Assembly: GCA_016858145.1 (NCBI GenBank)
Contig: JAEHOE010000051.1
Coordinates: forward strand, 682,001-746,000
DNA from: Edaphochlamys debaryana
Taxonomy: Eukaryota; Chlorophyta; Chlorophyceae; Chlamydomonadales
Direction of reading: 5' to 3'
Length of the DNA: 64,000 nt
The notes beneath the pieces are model-generated. The model made no database searches. It saw only the letters and a program-made list of their open reading frames with translations, and was not told the origin of the DNA. The first letter of the stretch is position 1, and every line of letters starts with the position of its first letter. The translations under genes and the position numbers were made by a program. Below are positions 33,900-44,989 of the stretch, in pieces.

Positions 33900-35620
33900 C
33901 TAGACTCGCACGGCCATGGGCGCCGGGGCCATGCCGCTGCCGCTGAGGCGCTGGCTCCGGCTGCGGCACAGGGCCTCCTGCAGCCCGGGGCCCACCTCGG
34001 TGTGGGCCTCGGCCTCGGCCTCAGCCTCGTTCTCGTGCTCCTCGGCGCCGCTGGCCTCGCCCGAGCCCTCCTGCAGGTCTAGGTCGGCCGCGCAGCCGCA
34101 GCTGCCCGAATCGTCCGTGTCCATGTCCATGTCGGCCCCGCCGCCCAGCCCCGCCTCCTCCAGGGCAAGCTGAGTGTCCTCCGCCAGAACCGCCTCCAGC
34201 TCGGCCCGCAGCGCCGACAGGGCCGACGGCGAGCGGACCAGCGTCAGGCCCAGGCCGCCGGGCCGCCCCGCCGGCAGCGGCACGGTCTGCGGCTGCGGCG
34301 GGCCCTGCTGGGCCCGGGCGGGCCCGAGGTTGGGCACGGCGACTGGCAGGGGCTGCGGCTGCAGAAGAGGCAGCTGCAGGAGCTGCCAGGGCAGGGCCGC
34401 GAGCGACAGCGGCAGGGCGAGCGCGGGGTGCGGTAGCACCGCTGCGGCGGGTGCAGCCGGGGCGCGCGGGCCCGTGTGGAAAGCCGGGGCCGCGCCCTGG
34501 GAGGACACGTCGCTGAGGGCCGAGGTCGCGTCCGAGGCGCTGCGACCGAAGGCGGGCTGCAGGAGCTTGGCCTCCGCCGCCTTGAGGAAGCGGCCGTGGC
34601 TGCCCCGCACGCGCCGCAGCGCGTGGTTGTGGCGGGACAGGTGGAGGAAGGGCTGCCGGCGGGGAGAGGGCGGGGTCGGGGCGGCACAGCAAGTCAGTAG
34701 CGCACGGACCAAACCTCGAGGACAGGTAGGACAGAGCAACCAAGCAGCTGTTGATGAGCTGTGGCAAGCCCACAGGAGGACCTGCTACGCATGCCCAACA
34801 AGGCCTTACACTCCCGCGGTGCCCCTGTGCAACCCCCCGCGCCCCCGCCCTGTGCTCCCAGACCAACGCCTACCTTGCGGCACCGGCCAGACGGGGACGC
34901 GCCTAACGAAGCTGACTTCTCCCGCTGCTGCCGGCGTCGCAGGATCGCGTCATAGCGGCGCCGGCTGACCATGACGACCGAGCCGCCGTCCAGGTGCGGG
35001 AGCGGCACCTTTTCGCCGGAAGAAACGCGGTCGGCGGTTGGCGCCGCGGTAACTGCAGGCGAAACGCCGAAAACGGGCTTGAACGCGGCTGCGCTGGGTC
35101 CATTGCCCTCTGCAGAGAAGGTGCGTGCAGTCTTGGCCCGGGTCGCGCTAACAGCGCGAGCGAGCGTCGCTGCCGCAGCAGTTGCGGGGGCGGGCACCGG
35201 GGCTGCAGGGCGCAACGACGAGCCCACACGCTCGATGGGGCCCTGGACTCCGCCGGGCGCGTCGAGCGGCAGGGCCACGCCGGACATTCGCTCGAATGGG
35301 CTCAGCATTTTCGGTCGCTGAGGGGCTCCGCATGAAGCCTGCGGCCCGCCCGGCCCGAGAGCGTTTCCCTCGCAGGAAGCAGCAGCCGTGGGCGCCGTTG
35401 TCGAGGAGGGCTCCCGGGAAACGCCGTTGCCCGAGACGGAGGCAATGGACGCGCGCGACGAGACGTGCCGCGGTGGCGCCCTGCCGCGCCGGGGCCCCCC
35501 ATTGCTGGCGCATTCGCTGCTGGCCGGCGCGTTGAGGAACGGGAAGAAGCATGGAAAGAAGGGAAACGCAAGCGGCAGGCCCATCACGGCTCCTCCAGCG
35601 TTCATCATGGGCGTCGACAT
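33900..35620 (-). CDS. NF-YA / HAP2 CCAAT-binding transcription factor subunit
   Basis: Sequence-specific subunit of the trimeric NF-Y complex, acting in the nucleus. Exons 35620-34874 and 34652-33900 encode 499 residues; the intron splits the domain after RCRK in phase 0. The DNA-binding helix RKPFLHLSRHNHALRRVRG followed by SHGRF (about residues 248-271) matches the NF-YA A2 block. The preceding A1 block is MVSRRRYDAILRRRQQREK (about 222-243), where the usual VNAKQY is replaced. The linker between the blocks is about two residues longer than usual. Flanks are Ala/Pro/Ser-rich; the C-terminal part is Gln/Pro/Leu-rich, then acidic with a Glu/Ala repeat. An in-frame acceptor-like CTCACAG just before the chosen ATG leaves open a further 5' exon. 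Confidence 0.9.
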
Positions 35621-36414
35621 ATCTGTGAGCCAGGAGGTGCGGGTCCGGGTCAAGCAAGAGTGCAGTTCTGCCGCAGTGCCGAAGAGCGGTCATCGTGCCA
35701 GGCGTTGCCGACGCGTTTGCGCCCAGCCGAAGCCACGACTGCATCGCTAGCGCCATCTGCTAAAGGCTTACCGGCCAGCAGCGCATCCACGCGCGGTCCA
35801 GCAGGAGCCCACGTCCAGCGCGCGTGTCGAACAGCGACCCACTCCTCCTGGGCAGCGCTGCGGTCGTGGCTAGTGCGGCTGACCCTCACAGGTTGCCTGA
35901 GGGCCCAGCCATCGGGCGGCAAGCGTGCACTGCCAGGGTTGCGGTGTCTGCAGCGAGCGCGCACATGCTGCCGGGACACCCGAGAGCAACTGCGCGTATG
36001 AGCGGCCGGTTTGACGTGTGTCGGGCTCGTTGGGGTGTCTGCCGGTGTCAGCGCCCCAAGAAGTTTGGCGCGGATGATTTGGAGGCAAATCGGCCATGAT
36101 GCAAGACGGCATGGTCCCGTGGGGCAGCCAGCAAGCGCGCTTGCCGGCACAGCCTCGCCGCCACATCAAGTAACCTCCAAAACACTGTGATCACTCTGGC
36201 CCCTCCCAACACTCAAACTTACTCTCTTAGACCAAACTCGCAACGCGCATCCTTTATCCCGCCAAGTGCCCAGCTTCCCTGGATAGCACACGGCCCTGGG
36301 CGGCCTCTCTCCTACTTATGTCATACGGCGCGTGTCTACCCCCTCACGAGACTCCGCATTCTGAGACACTAGCCCGGCCCCTCGCCGCGGGCCCACTGCC
36401 GGCTCGCCGGCTCG
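35621..36414. promoter_or_regulatory. Divergent promoter region, NF-YA / TBC gene
   Basis: These 794 bp separate two divergent start codons. They must carry both 5' UTRs and promoters. No clear named element was seen. Confidence 0.5.
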
Positions 36415-39400
36415 ATGGCGAGCAGCGAGGGCAGTAGTGTGCCTGCTCGGCTGCGGGACCTCAAGGATACGGTCAAAGAGAGATTCCTCGCTTTGGGCTC
36501 TCTCTTTGGCAGAGGCACGAGCAAGGCGCAGCTGCTAGAGGACGAGGATGAGGTCTACCTCCAAGTCGGGAGGACCGTCTGGCACGCGCCCAGGCAGCTC
36601 AGGATAGGTGCGGAGACTGGAGTTGGGCCTGGAGAGGTAGCCTTGGTGCAATTCCTCCCGTCTCGGCCGCCAGTTCCCTGCGCGTCACCCCATAATTTGC
36701 CCATCCTGACGCTTGCAGAGCTATGGCTGTCGTCGCTGGCGCGACGGCACTCCCTGGTGGCGGAATACCAGAATTACCTTGGCATGGTGAGCGGCGCGAG
36801 CTGGACCGGCCCCAGCCTAAAGCGCCAGGGCGTTGGGCAGCCTGGACTGTGATGTCGGGTGGGGCAGGTGGACCGTGGTAACGTCCGGGGTGACCAAAGC
36901 CCGGGTCAGAGCCTCGCGGACACGGACTCTGCCTCACGCGCTCGCGTGCTGCCGCTGCACAGGATATCGGAAAGGAAGCCGCCACCGACATCGACAAGGA
37001 CGTGCAGCGCACTTTCCCCAACACCCGCCGGTTCCACGAGCAGGAGGGGCAAGTCGCCCTCCGCAACGTGCTGCGCGCCTATGCTGCCTATGACCCGGAG
37101 GTGGCATACTGCCAGGGCATGAACTTTCTGACGGGACTGCTGCTCATGTACATGCCCACGGAGGGACATGCGTTCGCGGCGCTTGTGGTGCTGATGGAGG
37201 ACCGCAAGCTGCGCAGCTTGTACCACCGGAGCATGGCGCTGCTGCAGGTTGGGCCGGTCGGGAGCGCGTTCCCGACAACGGTGGATTGCCGGTTTCGGTC
37301 GCGACGCGAGGCGACGGGCGGGGTTTTGCCAGCGGCGCAGTCAGACGTAGCCGTGGAACAGCGCTCGGGCGCTGGAGCGGAACTGCCCGGCGCCTCCCAC
37401 TCCCACTCTTCTTACCTACCCGCCGCCCTTTCACCTCTTACACGCACTTACGCACAGGTCCAGCTATGGCAGCTGAGCCGCCTCGTCAGCCCCGCGCTCA
37501 ACCAGCACCTCGAGGGCCTGGGCGTTGTGCCCATGCTGTATGGCGCCTCTTGGCTCATGACAGCTTTTTCGGCCGATTTCCCCATCCCCTTCTCGGCCAG
37601 GTGGGCACTTCGCCGCTCCAGCCTGCGTTCCGTGACCCTGCCCTTTCACTTCCTGCAGTCGCTTCTCTACGTGCCTGTTAGCCTGACTTGGTGACTGTTC
37701 GCTGCAGGATCATGGACGTGCTTCTGGCGGAGCAATGCGAGTGCGCGCTGCTAAAGGTGGGCCTGCGCCCGCCTCCGACTCGCCGCGGGCAGCAAGTCTG
37801 GTGGCCCACATGCTTGTATGGCATCCACACACCTGAGCTCGTGCCTGCATGGCCGCCGTGCCGCTCTCCTCTCCCCGCCTGCTTGACCCCCCGCACGCCC
37901 CCTCCGACGAACACACTCTCGAAGCCCGTCTCACCTTCCACCCACAGCACCTGCGCTCCTTGGAATGCAACACCACGCCCTGTCACGCCCGCGCAGGTGT
38001 CTGTGGCCATCATGAAGGCGTGCGAGTCCAAGCTGCTGGCCATGAACGACCTGGAGGAGGTGCTGGGGCACCTCAAGCTGGACGTGCCGGGTAGGCACCT
38101 CGCTGGCACTGCCGCTGCTAGCAGGGGACCTGGTTCGGACGTTGGAGGCCCACGGCCGCGGGGAGGGCCGCAAACAGTTGTTGGGTCACGGATCAGCACG
38201 GCACGGAGAAGGGTAAAAAAGTAGAGTATTAGGGAGGGCGCCGTGGCTTACCCCACCCCGCTTGGCCCCTGCCTTGGCCCGCCCCGTTCCTCAGCCTGGG
38301 AGGAGCCGGAGCTCAACGCCCTCCTGACGGCGGCTTTCACGAAGCCCTGGACGGCGCGCCAGCTGAGCATCCTTCGCTCCACGGAGGGCGCGGAGACGGT
38401 GGCTCAGGCCATGGACCGCGTGATGGCCATGAACGAGCAGCTGGCGCCATGTGTGCAGGTGGGCCTGGGCCCGTACCTTTGGGCCTGCGCTTGGGCCTGA
38501 GGGACTGGGATGGTCAGAGTTTAGGGCTGGGAGGGGGCTGAGGAGGGGCTGAGAGCGTTGAGCGACGGACCGCTGACGGGAGTGCTCCGGCTGTCCCCGC
38601 CCCCACAGGCCGTTGAGGACGAGGAGGGCGGCGAGGACGGCGAGGCTGCGGACGGTCGGGTGGCGGTGACCATCCCCCGCCTGCAGCCCCCGCCGCAGCC
38701 GCCCAACAGCTTCGCTGCCAGCCCCGCCTGCACCACTCCCGTGGGACCGGGGCCCATGGGCACCGGGTCCATGGGTGGCTCCGCCGCGGTACCAATGTCG
38801 GCAGGGGGCGCCAGCACCGGGGGCTCCCCGCCTGCTGCCGCGGGCGCGCCGAAGTGCGGCGCGTCCGCAGCCGGGGCCGGCTCAGCCGGCGGCAGCGGCA
38901 CGGCATCGCCTGCCGTGTGGAGCATTCCTTCCATCCACCCAAACATCACCGCCAGCCCTGCCATCCAGGCCTTCCGGAGAGCGCACCTACCCTGCCTCCA
39001 GAACGCGGTCATTGTGGGCCCTGCCCGCAGCGCCCGAAGCATCCTCAGCAACGTCAGCGCGGCCAGTGACGCCCGCGGAGGCGCGTGCGACGCTAGCGGC
39101 GACGACGGCTCTTACGCGGCGTCGGGGGCGGGCTCGGGCGCTGGCGGCGTGCAGGACCCCCGCGCCATCGGCGGCCTCCTGGGCGCCATGGCGGAGGAGT
39201 GGGGCGACTTCAACGCCGCAGCGGCGGCGGCCGCGCGGCAGCAGTGGCGCAGCCTCTCCAAGTCCACGCCGGGCAGCATGCGCCAGCATGATGCCGGGAG
39301 CAGCCGGGATGAGAGCGCGTCGGGGGAGCAAGGGCAGGGGCAGGCCCGTGAGATCACGGCCTGGCGAGGGAGCAGCGTGGCGGGGCTAGACGCCGCGGGC

Positions 39401-42400
39401 GGGCCGGCCTCGTCCGCGCCGCCTGCTGGCGGCCTGGCGCCCTCGCCGTCACTCGAGTCGCAGCCAAACTCGGTCGGCGGAGCGAGCAGCGGCGGCAGCG
39501 GCGGCGGGGCGCCCTCCCAGCCCATCCCCGTGCCCGGAGCTGGCAGTAACCGGAACGTCGGCAGCGCCTTTGCTGTTGCCGCCGTCTCGGCGGCGGCGGC
39601 GGCAGGGATGGCGCCGTCAGCGTCGGGGGCCGGCAGGCCGCCGCTACCGCCGCGGTGTCCGTCCTTCGACCGAGCGTCGGCGATGGGGGCGGCCTTCTCC
39701 CGCCTGTCCGTTGTGGCGGAGGACCCGCCAGCTGTGGTCATGGGCCCTGTGGCGCCGGCGCCCTCCCCACGTGGCTCCATGGACCTGCACGTGCTCGGCC
39801 AGGCCAGCAGCCAGCAGTACGAGTACGGCGATCAGTACGGGCTGCTGCTGGGGCACGGCTCGGTCGGCGGCGCGGGCAACGCGTTCCCCGCCGGGGCCGG
39901 CAGCGCCTCGTGCAACGGCGACTGCGCCACTGGGACCGCTTCCGCCACCACCCCTGGCGCGCTCATGTCTCCGTCGGGGATCAGCGGTGCCATGTCCCCG
40001 CACGCCGCCTCGCCGCGTCATATGTACGGATGGAGCGGCGGCGGCGGCAGCGGGGCCGCGGGCGGCGGCAGCGACACGCCCACCAACGGCTACCTACCCG
40101 TCGGGGTGCCGCCCGCGTCCTTGGAGCGTGGCGCGTCGGGCTTTCTGGGGGATAATGCCGTGGCCCCGGCCTCCCTCACGTCGCCTGTCGGCAGCGCCAC
40201 AGCCTCCGCGCACCAGCTGCACCTGTCTTCAGGAGAGCACCGCGGGCTGCTGCCCCCGCCGCCGCCGCCCGCGCCCACCGGCCCGCCCGCCAACCCGCCC
40301 GCCGCCAAGCTGCCCGCCGACATGGCGACCGACATTGCCGGTGACATCTTGCGCATGCTGTCCGCCGTGGACGCCGGCAATGCACATGCGGCGTACGACA
40401 CGCGTGCCGTACTGGGGGAGAGCATGTACGCCGACTCCCCGTCCGGCATTCCCAAGGAGAAGCGCTCCCTGGTCCACAGCCAGTCGGAGGCGCTGCGGCA
40501 CGTGCCCTCGTCCAGTGCGCTGGCGGAGATTGCGGCCCAGGACCTGGCGCGCGCACAGGAGCAGGCGGAGCGCATGCGGCAGGAGCTGTCGGTGAGCGGG
40601 TCTTGTGTGGGTCTTGTGACGCTCTGCTGATCTGCAACTCTGCTTAGGGCGCCGGCGGGGTAGAGTGCAAGGGTGTGTGCGCTGTGCGGGGCGAGGTTTC
40701 AAACGCAAGCGAGTCCAGGCAAGGGTTTCCAGCGTCGACCCTCAGCCCTTCAACTCCTTGCTCACTCCCGTGTGCCCTCTTCCCCGCGCTGCCCTCAGGC
40801 CCAGCTGCAGGCCACGAGAGCCTCCGAGCGCGGCGGCCAGGCGGGTGCTGGGGCCTGCGGCCTGCCCATCACCCCCATGCCCACCGGCGCCTCAGCAGCC
40901 AGCGTGGAGCACCCCGACCATGAGGACCCCGCAGCGCCCCAGTCCTCGGCCTCCTTCGGCTCCACCTTCCCGCCGGTCGTCTCGGGCGCCGCCTCTGGCG
41001 GCTCCTTCTCGGCGGGTCGGGGCGAGGGCGGGCAGGGTGGCCTACAGTCCGCAGGACAGACAGCTGACCCGGCGTCAGCATCGGCTGCGGGCGAGGGGCC
41101 GCTCTCGGGGGCGGCCGGTTCGGATGCCGCGGCGGTGCCTGGGGCCTCGGCGGGAAGCATGTCGAACGGCGGTATGGCCGCCTCGGGGTCGAGCGGCTCG
41201 GGGCCGGACGTCTTGGTGCTCAAACGGCCGCCGCTCTACGTGTGAGTCGTGCGCGCCGGGTGCAGCTGGGGCCTGTCGGGTTGTAGGGGTGTTGCTGGAG
41301 CATGCATGCTTGCCTGTCTCGGGAGATATAACCTGACAGCGTGCAAGACTTGGCATGCAGTACGGGTGTTGCTGGGATGGTCACGCTCGCTTTTGCTCCT
41401 GCCCTCGACCCGCAGAGACGGCATTCCTATGTGGGACCCCAAGAGCCTCATGGGCGGTCACGAGGAAGCCAAAGCCATGTTCACGCCCGCCGTCAGCCCC
41501 GGCGCCTCCTCGTACGCAGACCCGCTCCCGCCCGCCGTTTCCGCGGCGACCACCACCGGCGGCGCACCGCCAGACCTGGACATCCTCGAAGTCAGTGACG
41601 ATGACGAGGAGGCCGAGGCCGCCGCGGCCGCAGCAGCCACAAGGGCCGCGACTCGAGCCGCGGCCGTGCTCGCCGGCGCAGGCGCCTCAGCCGGTGGGAC
41701 GCTAGCCGCGGCCGCGGCGACGCTCGCGCTTGAAGCGGCTGCGGGGCAGCGAGCCCGCGAGCCGGGGGCAGCGGGTCCGGCCGGGGCGGCGCAGCCGGGG
41801 ACAGCGCCCGGAGACCGGCACGGGGCGGAGTGGGTGGACTGGTCGCAGGCTCCGCCGCTGCGGGCGGCGCCGGCGGTCACGGTGCCGCACTGCGGCGAGG
41901 ACGCGGACGACGAGGCGGAGGAGGACGAGGAGGAGGGAGAGGCGGCCATGCCCCTGCTCTCCCCCGGCGGCGTCAGCCTTGCTGCCGAGGGCGCGGGCCC
42001 CACAGCGGCCCAGCCCACGCCCAAGCTCCGCCCGCGCTCGCGCGCCTGCGGCGGCGCCGCCAGCCCCGTCGGCGGCCTCCGCCACGCCGGCAGCTCCTCC
42101 GACCTCACCTCCCCCACCCGCCGCTCTCGCCTCGCCACCTCCTCCAGCGGCCCCAAGGCCAACGCCACCTCCGCGACCACCTCCCCCTCCAAACCCGACC
42201 TAACCATCGCCACCACCGACCCCGACCCCACGGCCAGCGCCTGCCTCGACGACGCCGGTCTCTCCGGCTCCAGCGCCGCTGTGGCCGCGGCCAAGCGCTA
42301 CGGCCTGCTCCCCGCCGCCAGCCAGCTCACCATCATCGCTCCGCTAGCGCCCTCGCACGCCTCGGCCTGCAATAGTACAGCGCCCACCCCCGCCGGCCCC

Positions 42401-44989
42401 TGCCCCGGCCCCAGCATCGGGTCCGGCCAGAGCACCGAGCCCGGCTGCACCACGCCCGGCGGCGGCGCGTCCTTCACGCTCTCGGCAGGGACCCGCGGGC
42501 CGGGCCTGGGCTGGTCCCAGCTGCGCTGCGACTCGCTGGCGCCGTCGGACCCCTCGTGTTCTCGCGTGGGGTCGCACCGCTGGGGCCTGGGCGGCCTGAG
42601 CTGCTCAGACCAGGAAGACCACGAGGAGAGCGACGGCACGCCTCGCGCGGACGGGCTTCGTGGGTACGGGCACCCGATGCTGCCCACGGGGGCGCTCAAC
42701 CCCCCGCTCCACGCCACGTCGACCGGCAGCTTTGGCAGCGCCAACGGCAGCGGCCTGAGCTGCACCGCCATCGCCGCCGCCACCTTTGGCCTCGGCTCGA
42801 TGGCGCGTTCGTCCTTCACGTCCCGGCCGGGCCAGATCGACGAGGGCGACGAGGCCGAGGCCGGGGACGGAGACGGGCGCGGCGCAGCGGCTGACGGCGA
42901 GGGCAGGGCAGAGGGTGCGGAGGGCGAGGCGAGCTTTAGCGGGCCGGACCCTCCCTCCATGGAGCTCCCCGCCAGCTTCGACGCCAGCGCCCTGGCGGGC
43001 GCCCGCGCCTCCGCCGACGCAGAGTACGAGGCCTCTGACGCCGCCGCCGAGCTGGAGCTGTCTGCCACGGAAGCGGTGGCGCGGGGCGAGGGCCTGGGGA
43101 CGGAGGGCTCGGACCAGGAGGGCTCGGAGCGGGAGGGGGAGGAGCCGACGGCCTCGGCCGCCGACGCTTCGGCTTCCGAGGCCGAGGGCATGGCGGCGCA
43201 GGGCAGCGCGGAGTTGGGCGAGGAGGGCGGCGAGGGCTCGCCCTTCCGCGCCGCGCTCAGCCCCTCCCTGGCGCACCACATTATGTCGGCCTACCTCCGC
43301 TGCGAGGCCCACCAGCAGCAGCAGGAGCAGCGCGAGGCCGAGGAGCACCAGCAGCGGCTGCAGCAGGAGCAGGACCGGCACCAGCACCAGCACAGCGGCT
43401 CGGAGCAGGAGTCGCACGACTCGGGCGTGGCTGGCGTGCCGATGCCATCGGACCTCGGCAGCGGCTCGACGGGCGGCGACGGCTCCACCACCGCACCTTC
43501 CTTCGCCGCTGGCACCGCCGCCGGCAGCGGTTCGGCGGTGCTGTCCTCGGAGGTGCCCATGCTTGCTGTGGCAGACCTGACGGGCGTCCATACCGTGAAC
43601 GGCACGCTTCTGGAGGAGTACGGCCTGTCCAACTCGTCCCTGGGCCCCATGGCGCCCCTCACCTCGCCCTCGCTCGGCTCGCCCGTCGGCATCGCCTGGA
43701 GCAACGGCGGCGGCGCTGGCGTGGGCGGCAGCACCGCCGCCGCTGCCGCCGCCGCCGCCGCGGGCGTTACGTCGACGACCGGCGGCGGCGCCAGGCCCCT
43801 GACTCCCTTTGCCATGTCGCTCGCCGACCCCGCCACCAGCCGCCTGCAGGCCGAGCTGCTCCAGTCCATGCCGCTGCAGCTGCAGCAGCCTGACACCCCC
43901 ACGCCCCCTCCCGCCCCCATGCCCGGAGCGGGCTCCAGCTGCAACGCGGGCGCGGGGCTCCACGGCGCCGGCCGTGCGCCTCGCTACACGGGCAGCGGCG
44001 ACGTGGGCGCGGACCTGTCGCTTGCGAACACGGGCGTGGGCCGGCTGAGCGGGCTGTCGGGCGCGGGCAGCAGCGGCGGCGTGCAGTACTGCGGCAACGG
44101 GTTGAGCTCCGGCGGCGTTGGTACAGCTGGCGGCGTGCTGCGAGCGTACGGGTCACATGATTCGAGCTCGGCCGCGCCGAGCTGCGGTGGCGGTGGCGTG
44201 AGCGCCGCGGCGGCGGCCCTGCACCAGCTCGGCCCGCGCGCGTCGACGTCGGCGCGCGGCAGCGGCGGCGGCGCCATGCCGCCGCTCCTGCCGCCGCCGC
44301 CGCCGCCCTCGCTGCCGCTGTGCGCGACCATGGCCAAGCTCGAGGCCTCGGCCGCCGCCGCCGCGGCCGTCAGCGCCGTCAACGCTGCTGCGCCGTCGGC
44401 TTCGCACAGCCACGGCCACCTCCCCCTCCAGGGTAGCACCAGCGTCTGCGTCGCCGCTGTCTCCCTTCACTCCAACGGCCCCGCGGCCGGCAGCTTTGGC
44501 GGCGCCTGCAGCCACGCCTCTGCCTCTGCCTCTGGCGCGGCGGCGCCGCTCCAGGCCGCGCCCTCCTGGACCGCCACCTTCGACGAAGTCGGCATGTCCC
44601 TACCGCAGACGCGCACGGGCCACGCCGCCGCCGCCGCCGCTGCCGCCGCCGCTGCCGCCACCGCTGCCGCCGACGACCACTCCCACCAGCTCCCCGCTCA
44701 CACGCAGTCGCACACGCCGCTCACGTGTAACCCGGAGCCGCACTCGGTGTTTGCGGGGGCGGCGGAGCAGGCGCACACGGGCCATGCGCGCCACAGTATG
44801 TGCGGGTTCACCACCACCTCGACGGGCGTTCGCACGCCCGACGCCTACCCCCGCACGCCCGACATGGCGCGGGGCATGAGTGGGGAGGCGCCGCTGCCGC
44901 CCCTGCCGCCGCCGCCAGCGCTCCGGCAGCCGCTGCAGCACCGGCCGGTGGCGGGGGTGCCGCCAGACGACTACTCGCTCGGGTACTGA
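36415..44989 (+). CDS. TBC-domain Rab GTPase-activating protein with a giant low-complexity tail
   Basis: Stimulates GTP hydrolysis by a Rab GTPase in membrane traffic. Exons 36415-36607, 36719-36786, 36963-37247, 37458-37600, 37708-37756, 37997-38090, 38295-38458, 38609-40591, 40799-41241 and 41416-44989 encode 2,331 residues in an unbroken frame. The TBC domain occupies about residues 60-320. It contains the arginine-finger motif I97-x-x-D100-x-x-R103 followed by TFPN, and the glutamine finger YCQGMN at 136-141. Later blocks include LYHRSMALLQ, LGVVPMLYGASWLMTAF and IMDVLLAEQ. Both catalytic fingers are present, so it should be active. The remaining roughly 2,000 residues are Gly, Ala, Ser, Pro and Glu rich, with acidic, Gln/His and poly-Ala patches and no recognised domain. 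The 5' exon has a near-identical displaced copy at 31653-31882. Confidence 0.92.

Noticed and set aside
38521..39780. Long minus-strand frames opposite the TBC tail exons
   Set aside because: Shadow frames of Gly/Ala/Ser/Pro-rich coding sequence whose own frame is continuous from the TBC domain.
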